Positions 1 to 10,574 of a stretch of 64,000 nt of DNA are shown in pieces (position 1 is the stretch's first letter; each line of letters begins with the position of its first letter). The position numbers were made by a program, and so were the translations under genes. A model generated the notes under the pieces. It made no database searches and was not told the DNA's origin. It worked only from the letters and a program-made list of their open reading frames with translations. The stretch is from assembly GCA_051453625.1 (NCBI GenBank), contig JBOZIK010000001.1, positions 294,904,953 to 294,968,952 on the forward strand, written 5' to 3'. The DNA is from Welwitschia mirabilis (Eukaryota; Gnetophyta; Gnetopsida; Welwitschiales).

Positions 1-2160
1 AGTGCTTTTATATGATATTTAAATAGGTTTAGATGGATTTTTAATAATAATGAAAAGTCAATGCAATGATCTCAAAAATGTGTAATTTTTAACATGTTTG
101 AAGGCATTTTAGGCAAATCCTAATACTTAACACTCTAAGAAGGAATCTGATAATTGAAGAGACTAATTTGACTTAACAAAGAACTCAAAAGCTTGTCCTT
201 CCCACCATCGTCCAAATGACTATACTAAGTGATTGCATAAGAAAGCCAATAAGGATGCTACCTAGACTAAGTTGAAAGCTGATATGGATCACTTTTGATG
301 TGACATCATTTCCATCATCATCTGGATGATATTCAGGATGATGTTACACCTAATTTTAACCATTGCACTGAACTATACCTAACTATTATAATGTGTCATG
401 CATCTCCCTTTAGTGCTACGAGGGCTTTACCTGATTGTTAGGTTTACTATTTTTAGAATGTTCTTGTAATAAATATGTCCTTTTCCATTACTCCAACTTC
501 CATCTTATTTAGCATCTAAAAATCTTGTGACATGAGATCGAAGGATAGGAGGTCCATCCATTATTGTAAAGAGAAGTCTTCCTTGATGTCATGCTATGTA
601 TCCTTCATTGAGATGCTACTGTTTTATAATAGAATGTTAGTTAGACATTAATCAAAAGTTTATTTTAGTTTTAGTATATGCATCTCCCTTATGGTTTATG
701 TTGGTTATGATTTTATGATAGTTTCATAGTTATTGTAGATCATGAAGGGCAACCTTTATTAAGATTGACATTATTAGTTTAGATCTTGCATTATATTATA
801 TTTTGCATTTTAGAGTATAATAGTTGCATTTATATTTATTATTTTTAATGTACCTTATATCTTATGTTGATTAGGGTTTAGTGACAGTTTTCCTGAATTG
901 ATCTAGGTTATAAGAATTGGTCTTTATGGTAGCAAGACTTGTAAGTCGAACAGATATTTTACTTAGACTAGTTTTCATTTGCATTTCATTATAAGCATTG
1001 CATTAGTGTTTATTTTGCATTGTTTTCTTACATTATTCTTTATTTCCATTTTCATAAATAGAAAAAGAGTAAAAATACTTTGCTCAAATCAATTCTCTAT
1101 CTTTTTGCCTAGTTCTTTTGACATATTATAACATTTGGGTTAACTCTCGTCTATACTAGTATGTGTTTTTATGCAAATATTTGTAATTGAGAGGATTTTC
1201 TTAAGGATTTAATAATTGCATAAATATGCATTGCAGCACTTATTCTTAAAGATGATATATCTTCTTGAATTGCATTGAAGAATCAAATTCCATATTATTT
1301 AAGCCATCATCTCTATTGCCTTGTTTATCCAACTTGGTTTCTATCATCTTAAAGTAACATACAAGTATCTAAGTGGCATTTGAAAGAGAAGCATGAAATC
1401 AATCCCATAAATCATAGTGATCTTTATAAAGGCAAGGAACATAGATGCATAAAATACTAATAATAACATTATGCAACTTTAAATAAATCTAAACACAATT
1501 CCCTGAATCATCTCTATCAGAGTCAATAATAAAGGTTTCTAGATTCCAATTAAGAAGGATAATAGCTCCTCCTTTACTTGCTTAATGAGTAGAATTGAAC
1601 AAAATGTTATTGAGTAAAATAGTATTACAACTTACGTGAAGGCTATATGATTGAATGTTGACCTCATATAAAATAGTGACATTAAATCTTCACTTTAAAA
1701 TTTGCTCTCAAACTATCTATTTTTATCAAGTGTTCAAAATTTTTTAGACATTCCATGAAATATTCCATGAAATGAATTTCATGAAGAAACTATTGAATGG
1801 GAGGAACTCCCATTCTCAAGCCATTTAAAAGAATTTTAGTACTCAAGGTTATTTGTAATTAGTCTACTCTATTGTCTGAACTAGATGAATGCTCCATTAT
1901 TTGATCAAGTTTGTCTATTATTAATGACTATGTAAGTAAATAAACAAGGGATTAGACCTAGTAATTATGGCATAAGATCTTTTTTTAGTTGTTCATCATT
2001 CATCGCTATTTGTCTATGGCTCTGAATCTTTATTATTTCCATTTTAGACTTTTCAATACATATTGTTATCTTGGACCATTTATTTTAAGTTTGAACTTGG
2101 TTTTTCTTTTATTTCAGATTTAATATTAACTTTAAGACTTGTAATTAAATTATGGGATTT
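1..2160. other. AT-rich DNA without recognisable gene
   Basis: I see no open frame, RNA gene or repeat terminus that I can support here. The stretch lies downstream, on the minus strand, of the LINE ORF1 remnant at 2161-2700. It could be the rest of that element, but I found no endonuclease or reverse transcriptase motif in it. Confidence 0.5.
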
Positions 2161-2700
2161 TCATATATTACCCTTTTTGAAATTTTTCTTTTTAGAAGGA
2201 TTCTCTTGTGTAGCATTGTTGATGCCTTTTAATTTGAGTTCCTTAGCCAATTTTTCTACTAAAATATTTTTTGCCTCAAATTTTGCTATTAACTTAGGAC
2301 ATTGTATATGCACATGATAAGGTTTTTTACAGTAGTAACACCTATTAAGCATACTAAGGTAAGTAACATTTTGAATAATATGCATCCCATTAATAGTAAC
2401 ATTAATAAATTTAGATAGAGGTTTCATCATATCCACTACATCATAGACCCTTTGAGTTAGTCTAACATAAAAACTAGTATATCAATAACTTGTTCAATTT
2501 TAGAATCTAAGATATCAAAATGTAGAGAAATATATGCTAGAAGACTTGGAAGTTTAATCCAAAGTGGAATAGAATTTTAAGTTACCTTTTTCAGTTAAAA
2601 TATTTCCACCATGGTTACATGATTAATGAAGTATCATTCACATTCCACACTGGTTGTTTCTTAACCTAATTCGTCATTTCCTTTGATTCAAAACCAAAAA
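2161..2700 (-). pseudogene. LINE-type ORF1 remnant (DUF4283-like domain plus CCHC zinc knuckle)
   Basis: The 91-codon open stretch 2161-2436 contains CYYCKKPYHVHIQC, a complete C-x2-C-x4-H-x4-C zinc knuckle. Further upstream on the minus strand (about 2460-2660), the translation contains PLWIKLPSLLAYISLHFDI, interrupted by stops. This resembles the P-[VL]-W-[VI]-[KR]-[LF]-P core of DUF4283, which sits before the zinc knuckle in ORF1 of plant L1-type LINEs. That protein is an RNA-binding chaperone-like partner of the LINE ORF2 protein. The downstream tail is lysine-rich. No endonuclease or RT follows within the window, so this is an isolated ORF1 fragment. A domesticated DUF4283/zinc-knuckle host gene is less likely given the internal stops. 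Confidence 0.72.
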
Positions 2701-3464
2701 AGGAAAAACCTTTTATAAGATTCAAAACTATGGAAACTTGCACATTCTTGCATGCCCAATTTTTTTATATCTAGTCACTGAAAATAAAGATAGGAGAGAT
2801 TTTTTTAGTAAAAAAAACTTCTAGCATGTAGCTATTTGCAGGTATTAACTATTTTTTCGAAAATATCCTAAGGGAATTACATCTCAATAATAATCCTCTT
2901 CTTGTTTGGAGCATTTCCTCTAGGAATCTTACTTTTATTTGTCTCATTTTTTATTTACTTATGCATGAACTCTATGATAACTTCTATGTTCCCTTTTTTT
3001 TCAGAAAAGGAAAAAGAGGTTAAGATCATTTATAAACCCTATGCTGAAAGTGAACTTACCTTATTTAACCCATACTTTTCTTCTTAACAGAAGAAAATAA
3101 TAACCTTATGTTTAAAGAATATTTCTAAGAAAATGCAATGATTTTAATAAAACATAAAGTTTTTTTGTGTCATGAATCAAAAGATTAATGCTTTCTTTTT
3201 AGCTATAGTTGTTCACATGCAATCAAAGGGAGCATCCACGTGACTCCACACAGGCTCCTGCAAATCCACATAAGATGAAACCACATTATCAATGTCACAT
3301 GTAGTCCAACCAAGTTGAACTCTCCACCTCAATCCATTACACAACACATTTGGCATGAGAACCATTGATCCTCATGAAATCAAACACCAAATCAAGATGC
3401 AACAGAACCCTCAATATTTGCTTTCTAATCATCATGGTATTCAACTTTAATGATGGATTTAAAC
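2701..3464. other. Non-coding AT-rich stretch
   Basis: A 61-codon open frame at 2902-3087 has one hydrophobic N-terminal segment but no recognisable family and no supporting context, so I do not call it a gene. Nothing else is supported. Confidence 0.4.
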
Positions 3465-3635
3465 CATTACTATAGGGTGATTTAATGATAATTAAAGATA
3501 ATCATTAAAGTTTCTAAGAAATACTAGATTTTATAATGGCTTTTGACTATCATAAATTTTAAAGACTATCATTAAATTATGATGATCATAAACTGTCATT
3601 GAAATCCATTATTAAAAGTCAATTTTATTGTAATG
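3465..3635. mobile_element. Candidate 171-bp non-autonomous CACTA-type element
   Basis: The left end reads cattactata and the reverse complement of the right end reads cattacaata. Both resemble a decayed CACTACAAGAAAA terminus of plant En/Spm (CACTA) transposons. Between them are several direct and inverted copies of short motifs such as taatgat and atcattaaa, like the subterminal repeats of that superfamily. There is no coding capacity. I see no convincing 3-bp target duplication (aac on the left, gtg on the right), which weakens the call. It could instead be a different short inverted-repeat element. Confidence 0.42.
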
Positions 3636-5192
3636 GTGGTATGTAAGGTTGATGCATACTAACAAATGACCTTTTCTTCCTTGAAGCAGATCAAGATAGT
3701 GCAATAAAATCCTTTAATACCCAAGGATTGAGATATTAATTCGAAGCAAGTTCATACATGGATAAGGTAGGAGAGTCATGATTAAATCCACTTCTATAAA
3801 AGTTTATAAATAAAAGTACAATGGAATTCACCTTAGTGATGAAATCCAAGTATGCAGCTAAATAATAGTTAATATTATATTGATTTAGTTAAACAAATAT
3901 ATCATACAATTGTAAGCATATAATTATGTGGATATTTAATGGATTATCTACGTAGTAGAAATAATTCTAATCATCACTGGGTTTGTTTCATGAAACAATC
4001 CTATACAAGAAAAACATAGTATAGAAGCATCATTTTGATTTTACATAAAAGAAAAATATTACATTTGAAAATCATAATAGTAATAATAAACTAAAGAAAA
4101 CACTCCTTTATTTTTCTACATTATAATAATTCTTTTTAAAATAGGACAAGTTAGTACAAGGAAGAAAATATTCATAAAACAACTTTTAGAACACACTATG
4201 GGCATTGTGTGTTTATTGACATGCCTTTTATTTAAAAAATGCTTCTACAGTATTCATAAGCCTCATGAACTACATCTTTTAGGCATATATATATATATTA
4301 ATGAAATTAGAAACTTTTCATTGCTGGAGAAAAGTTATAAGTAACTGTTATAGAATACTAAAAGTAGAACTTGTCCTAGTCCCTAGCAATCAATTGAAAC
4401 AGGGGAGCCAAAGACCTAATGCAGTAGCACTAACTGCCTGGGGATATCAAATATTCCTTCCATTATTCTGGTTAAGAAATCAATGCAGAGGTAAAACATT
4501 TGAGAACAGAATAACATGCATCAAGAAACAAACCCTAAAATAAGCATCATTATGAAACAAGGATAGTAGAATGAAAGAAATAAGAATTAATTTTGCTGTA
4601 TCACATGGCTTGGAAGATAAGCATTATCCTCCCTATCATTAAGATCTCCTTTAGTGCTCCTAGATGAGGTGCTATAGAAATATTCATGAATATAGCCTTT
4701 AAAGAAATTTGAGAGTGGAGGAACCAAAATATTCAAAAGATTTCCTTTTGCTCTCCTATAGCTCTAATCCATAGAAAGAAAAAACTTATTTTCTCTCATT
4801 AGAATTATGCGCTGGAGGGACTGACTTAGGAATACTTGAATGAAGAGCCCATAGGGAAATCCTTAGGAGATTTAGTGCTCTTATTTTGTAGAGCTACCCA
4901 TAGATCCAACAGAATTAATTCTTTTCTTTAGAATGATTATAAGAAAGATGATTATTGGTCACAATGTCTAATAGAATTATCTTATTATGAATTAGGGGAA
5001 GATGCCCATGATTTAATACCACTTTCAATTCTTGTGAGTGTCTTTAATCCTCTAAATGGATGAAATCTTAATCTTCAAATGTTTTTTGATATCATTAGTT
5101 CTGTGTTGAATCCTAAAATCTGGCTATCTGAATAGCTTCATGTTCCTTTCTTATTATATATGATAGATACAAGAAGTAATCAGAGACTTGGT
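3636..5192. other. Non-coding AT-rich stretch
   Basis: An 80-codon frame at 4301-4543 (+) is open but matches no family I know. On the minus strand, 4600-5190 has moderately long open stretches broken by stops, also unrecognised. A short AT dinucleotide run lies near 4287-4297. Nothing further is supported. Confidence 0.4.
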
Positions 5193-6142
5193 NNNNNNNN
5201 NNNNNNNNNNNNNNNNNNNNNNNNNNNNNNNNNNNNNNNNNNNNNNNNNNNNNNNNNNNNNNNNNNNNNNNNNNNNNNNNNNNNNNNNNNNNNNNNNNNN
5301 NNNNNNNNNNNNNNNNNNNNNNNNNNNNNNNNNNNNNNNNNNNNNNNNNNNNNNNNNNNNNNNNNNNNNNNNNNNNNNNNNNNNNNNNNNNNNNNNNNNN
5401 NNNNNNNNNNNNNNNNNNNNNNNNNNNNNNNNNNNNNNNNNNNNNNNNNNNNNNNNNNNNNNNNNNNNNNNNNNNNNNNNNNNNNNNNNNNNNNNNNNNN
5501 NNNNNNNNNNNNNNNNNNNNNNNNNNNNNNNNNNNNNNNNNNNNNNNNNNNNNNNNNNNNNNNNNNNNNNNNNNNNNNNNNNNNNNNNNNNNNNNNNNNN
5601 NNNNNNNNNNNNNNNNNNNNNNNNNNNNNNNNNNNNNNNNNNNNNNNNNNNNNNNNNNNNNNNNNNNNNNNNNNNNNNNNNNNNNNNNNNNNNNNNNNNN
5701 NNNNNNNNNNNNNNNNNNNNNNNNNNNNNNNNNNNNNNNNNNNNNNNNNNNNNNNNNNNNNNNNNNNNNNNNNNNNNNNNNNNNNNNNNNNNNNNNNNNN
5801 NNNNNNNNNNNNNNNNNNNNNNNNNNNNNNNNNNNNNNNNNNNNNNNNNNNNNNNNNNNNNNNNNNNNNNNNNNNNNNNNNNNNNNNNNNNNNNNNNNNN
5901 NNNNNNNNNNNNNNNNNNNNNNNNNNNNNNNNNNNNNNNNNNNNNNNNNNNNNNNNNNNNNNNNNNNNNNNNNNNNNNNNNNNNNNNNNNNNNNNNNNNN
6001 NNNNNNNNNNNNNNNNNNNNNNNNNNNNNNNNNNNNNNNNNNNNNNNNNNNNNNNNNNNNNNNNNNNNNNNNNNNNNNNNNNNNNNNNNNNNNNNNNNNN
6101 NNNNNNNNNNNNNNNNNNNNNNNNNNNNNNNNNNNNNNNNNN
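5193..6142. other. Assembly gap (950 N)
   Basis: Run of undetermined bases. LINE A enters this gap from the right at its C-terminal zinc-binding region, so the 3' end and poly(A) tail of LINE A probably lie inside it. The flanks do not repeat each other, unlike several other gaps in this window, so real sequence is likely missing. Confidence 0.95.
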
Positions 6143-9096
6143 CACATAAGCTGCATGTGGAATCAATTAGAACTTCAAATTTGAGCATTCTCACCTTGAT
6201 ATTTAACTTGTTATTGCAAACTAGCCATGAAATAAAAGCATGCTTTGATAAGACATATCTATTTCATACAAGTGAATATCACTCAGCTTTAGGATCCTAT
6301 CTACTTAACTAAGCATAAGTGGAGGAGGCAAAGAAAGGCGTTCCAGGTGCCTTCCAAACTAAGACTTGACTTATAAGATCTATGCACGATCCTTCTTGGC
6401 TTTTAAGCTTTAACAATTTTTAATAATCTAGGATGTGCTCTATTTCTTTTGATAGTGCTAGATATTTGTTTCTTTGAAGTAGTATTCATAACATCATTTA
6501 ATCCACATACTATATTTTTTGAGAGCTAGATCCCACAGTTATGTCAAAATTAGGGATTTGTTTATTAAGATAGAATCAATTATGCCTAAACCTCCTGCTA
6601 CTTATTACTTCACTAGGGTGTGTCAAGCTAAAAGGGCCTTCTTAAATTGAGCATATGATCCTGTCCATAGGAACCTTCTACATAGTGAGTCAATTTTAGC
6701 AATTACCTTCTTGGAAAGAAGAAAAACCATACACCAGAAAGAGCACAAGATTTGGAGCATAGCTCTGACCAAAATGAGTCTTCCTACATATGAGAGGAAT
6801 TTTGTAGTCTAGGATCTTATTCTCTCTATTAGCTTTAGGATTATAGGAAGGCAGTTTGGAATGGACAACTTCTTAGAGTTAAGAGGCACTCTAAGTTATC
6901 TAATAGGAAGGGAACCTTCTATAAAATCCAAGTCATAAAGATAGCATTCTTTTTGACCTTATGATATGCCTTCAAAGAAGGCTTAGCTCTTGGATAGATT
7001 AGCTTTAAGACTACAAACATCTAAAAAGTGCTTCAAAGATTGTTTTAAAGATTAAATAAAGGTATCCTATCCTCTGCAAAATAAGAATAGATCATTTGCA
7101 TAGAACAAATGGATAATTTTTAATTTGTGACATTTTGGATGGAACTGGAAGAGTGAATTTCCAACCATTTTTCTAAGGCCTTTAGATAAGTATTCCATAT
7201 CTAGGAAGAAGAGGTAAGTAGACATTGGGTCTCCTTATCTAAGTCCTCTTTTTCTTGGAAAGTATCCTAACAGTTCGCCATTTATCAAAATTGAGTAGAA
7301 AGGGATGGTGATGCATTCCAAAATCTAATTGATTATTCTAAAATGGAAGCCCAAGCCTACTAATAATCACTTGAGGAAAAGCCCTAACACTGAGTCATAG
7401 GCTTTTCTTAAGTCCACCTTAAGAGCATACCTTGGGCTTACATGCTTTCTTTCATAATGCTAAACAACTTCTTGAGCTAGAAGAGTATTGTGAATGATGT
7501 TTATCTAGGGAATAAAAGAACCTTGGTTATCTTCCACTAATGATGTAATAATGTCTTTAATTCTCTGAGAGATAATGTTTGAAATGGTTTTATAGATCAC
7601 ATTATAACATGCTATTGACCTATAATCTAAAGCCATATTGACATGTTATAATCTGAGAAAAAATTTTGATAGCCTTGCATAGTTCTTCATTAATAATATT
7701 TCAAGTGGAATTTAAGAATTTGGCAGACCTCCCGTTAGGACTAAGGGCTTTGTCATTCTCTATTATAAAAAAGGAATTTTTAATTTCTTCAAAAGAGATA
7801 GGTCTATATAAATCTAGGCATTGATCCTAACTTAATTTTGGACCAGCATTTAGAATGGAGATTTACCTTTGTTCCTAGTAGATTTTAAATAAGAAAATTA
7901 ACTCTTACTTTATAGAGTCTAGCTGATCAAGCAATTTACCATTAGCATCATGAATGAATCTAATGAAAGAAGACTACTTCCTTTGTTTAACATAGGTATG
8001 AAAATAAGATGAGTTTAGATCTCCTTCCTGTGCCCACCTATTTTTAGCTTTTTATTTATTAAAGAGGAATTCTTGGGTTAGCAATTTTTTATAGTAAAAA
8101 ATAGAGATTCTTTCTTTATCTATTAAATTAATGTCTTTAGGGGAACCTTCTAGCTAGTATTGAAGAGCTATGAGATCATTTTTTTCATTCCTTACTCTTT
8201 GATACAAACCTCTAGCAGAGTGACTAAATTTAGCCTTAAGCCCCTGCTTGATATGTTTATGATTCCTATGAATGTCAGCCAAGGAAGAAAAAAGGAAGTG
8301 AAGACCACTTTGCCTAGATGGTTCTGGTAAAGTATTCATTTTCACAAAAGAAATTATAAAATCTAAATGATGGGTAAGTCTTGAAGCCTTCATTAAAGTA
8401 TAATAAAACTAGGAAGTAATCAAAAAAAACCTGGGAATAGGAAGTCAGCATATGAATAAGGATATACATCAATCCATTTATCATTGATTAGGTCTCTGTC
8501 TAATTTTGCATTATATTCTTCCTTATTTTTAATACCAACCAAGTGAAGAAGCATCCTACACTCTTTAGATAAAAAAAAAAGTGTTATGAAATAGGTTTTG
8601 AAGATTTTCAATATTCCTAATGCTCACTGGATTACCATTAATTTGTTTCATTAGTTTATTAATGTAGTTGAAATATCCTAAAAGAGCCCAGGGATATTGG
8701 CTTGTATGCATATTAATTAAGTCTTCTCAAAGTGGTTGCCTTTCTATGACCATGTTAAAACCATAAACAAAGGAAACCCATAAAACTCTACCTCTATGTT
8801 TTATCTCATGGTGAATAATTTAAAGGAAGGAGAAGAGTACTGTAATGTTCACTGCATTTGAATTTTACAAGATTAAAATTATTCCATTAGAAGATGAGGT
8901 AAAATTATAAGCATACCTCCAAGTGGAATTAGGTAGATAGTTCCTTGGAATCATGTCTATTATCTCTACTTGGACTTTAGTTTCTATCATAACAAAAATG
9001 CAAATTCTCAGCTTAGAAATCATATGTTTGATATTTTACTATTTGTTAGGTCCATTTAGGCCCCTTATTTTCCAGATAGTAATGTGTATTATCTAG
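6143..9096 (-). pseudogene. LINE A ORF2 (endonuclease-reverse transcriptase), broken
   Basis: The start region near 9040-9096 reads ITIWKIRGLNGPNK, close to the WN-x-RGL-x-GP opening of LINE endonucleases. IETK follows near 8980, and KLDRDLINDKWIDVYP with DFLFPGFF (about 8423-8510) closes the endonuclease. The linker is open at 8154-8393. RT blocks include YRSIACYNVIYKTISNI near 7575-7625, matching the D-[FY]-RPIS block of LINE RT. The catalytic box reads FYANDLFLFC near 7084-7115, so the FADD motif has lost its first Asp (D to N). The zf-RVT start KHAFISWLVCNNKLNIKVR lies near 6180-6250. Frameshifts and stops occur throughout. RT and endonuclease together would prime new copies at nicked target DNA, but this copy cannot be active. 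Confidence 0.85.
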
Positions 9097-9559
9097 GGAT
9101 TTTATTCATAAATCCTTTTCCCCTTCCACTTCTTAGTTTCCTTTGTGTTGACAAGTTCTTGTTTTTAGAGCTAGCTAATTTCTAGAGAGGGAAACTATCA
9201 CCTAGAGCCTACTTAGTGCTCAAAACATTAAAAGGATTTTGATTTGTAATATGGGTCCAAATGTGCATATCATTTGTCTCATTATGAACTTAAATCTTTG
9301 AGGTTTTCTGGAGGTTGGTAGTTATGCTAATAGCCTACTCCATTATTTTCATTGAATGTGTGTTGGCAATAGGGGAATTGGACTATAGTACTTCTGAGGC
9401 TAGAGAACTGGGATCCTTGTCTTCTGAAGGATCGATGCCATATATTTCAACTTCCTTTTGAGTAATCCTTTGGCTACTTTGAGAGTTTAGCTTAGATTCT
9501 TGTGTTACTAGTTGCTTACTGCTATTGCCATGGACAGGTTTTCAAATAGGGCTAGAGTT

Positions 9560-10503
9560 CTCTTATAGTGCTTTGTTTTGTATCTAAAGCAAATAAAGTG
9601 GGTACATTTGGGTGGTTTCCATTTGTATTTGATGTTTTATTCTAGCACCTCTTATTTAGATCCCTTTAGAGTAATGGAAAAAGATAAATTGTATTCAGGG
9701 GAGATCTCTATGCAAAATCTGACAAAGTTCATTCTTCTTTGCTTTACTATTATGCCATCAGTTCATATGGGATTACTAATAATGTTGGTGATTTTGGATC
9801 AGATCTTTGTAGACCAAAGATGTAGGTGGAGATAGGGGAGTTTCATGCATACTGGAATTTTAGAAATTTTGTTTGTTTCAAGTATCATCTTAGGCATTCA
9901 TGAGTTTAGTATCAGCAATTTATTATCAGATGGTCAAGGGTCCTTATCTAGCATATTCTACATCACTTTAGGGGTTTAAAATTTGAAAACAAAAATTCCT
10001 CTTTCAATTTAAGATACTAAGACCAGTGGTTCACTTTTCCACCGATTATGAGTGTAGTTTTAAATCCTAAAAAGATGGGGTTTTAGACTATAGATGAATC
10101 TAATAAGTGAGTTTTTCCATCTTGAAACCCTCACATTTCATTCCTGTTCATCAATATCTATTTTGGTCATAGAAAATTGCTATGGAAATAACTCCAGCTT
10201 TAGTCTGGAGTCTACATTTCGATTTCTTATGATAATTTTTGCCCAATATTTTGCTTGATTTTCATCTTTCAAAGTAGGAGGATCCTTCTTGTCTGTGTCC
10301 ATCTGTGTAAGAGAGCCATAAAGTTTGAAGGGCATAGGATTGACAGCATAGCATAAGGTACCAAGAGGACATTCATGTGAAGCGTAGCACTCTCTAGTTG
10401 GAGTTACACTTTCTTTATTTAGGCATATCTTAATTTCTTTATACTTTTTTTTATTAATGACATATTCATTTATTCTAAATCTTATGAGAAACATAAGAAA
10501 CAC
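9560..10503 (-). pseudogene. LINE A ORF1 (DUF4283 and CCHC-type zinc knuckle), broken
   Basis: The first 107 codons (10180-10503) are open and include KYWAKIIIRNRNVDSRLKLE, typical of the lead-in to DUF4283 in plant LINE ORF1 proteins. After a stop the same frame continues through DUF4283-like sequence (about 9640-10170), with PVCMKLPYLHLWSTKIWSKI as its core. It then reaches KCTHFICFRYKTKHY near 9560-9610. This is a C-x2-C-x4-H-x4-C knuckle in which three of the four ligands have changed (C to F, H to Y, C to Y). The protein would bind the LINE RNA. I did not fix a start codon, because the frame opens at 10503 next to a possible transposon end. Confidence 0.75.
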
Positions 10504-10574
10504 TTGAGAATAGTCTTACACACTACAAGAAATCATCAACTATATTCTAACATAGAGACATGTTTTTTTAAAGG
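10504..10574. repeat. CACTA-like terminus (10521-10534) between LINE A and a gypsy fragment
   Basis: cactacaagaaatc at 10521-10534 matches the canonical outer end of plant CACTA transposons, CACTACAAGAAA. Only this one end is visible. The sequence to its right becomes gypsy RT within about 50 bases, so the rest of any CACTA element is absent or was displaced. Chance occurrence of a 12-bp match in 64 kb is unlikely but possible. Confidence 0.45.

Larger units (their letters stand above)
6143..10503 (-). mobile_element. LINE A: L1-type non-LTR retrotransposon, nearly full coding span, decayed
   Basis: Read on the minus strand, this block carries ORF1 (DUF4283 plus degraded zinc knuckle), then ORF2 with an apurinic-type endonuclease, a linker, reverse transcriptase and the start of a C-terminal zinc-binding (zf-RVT) region. 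That is the order of plant L1-type LINEs. The element copies itself by target-primed reverse transcription in the nucleus. Both frames are full of stops and the copy is dead. The 3' end is lost in the gap 5193-6142. The 5' boundary is near 10503, where a CACTA-like terminus begins at 10521. Confidence 0.85.

Noticed and set aside
5113-6312. Several long open frames across the N-run on both strands
   Set aside because: They consist almost entirely of undetermined residues; the few real codons at the ends belong to LINE A or are unrecognised. The same applies to frames over the other N-runs.
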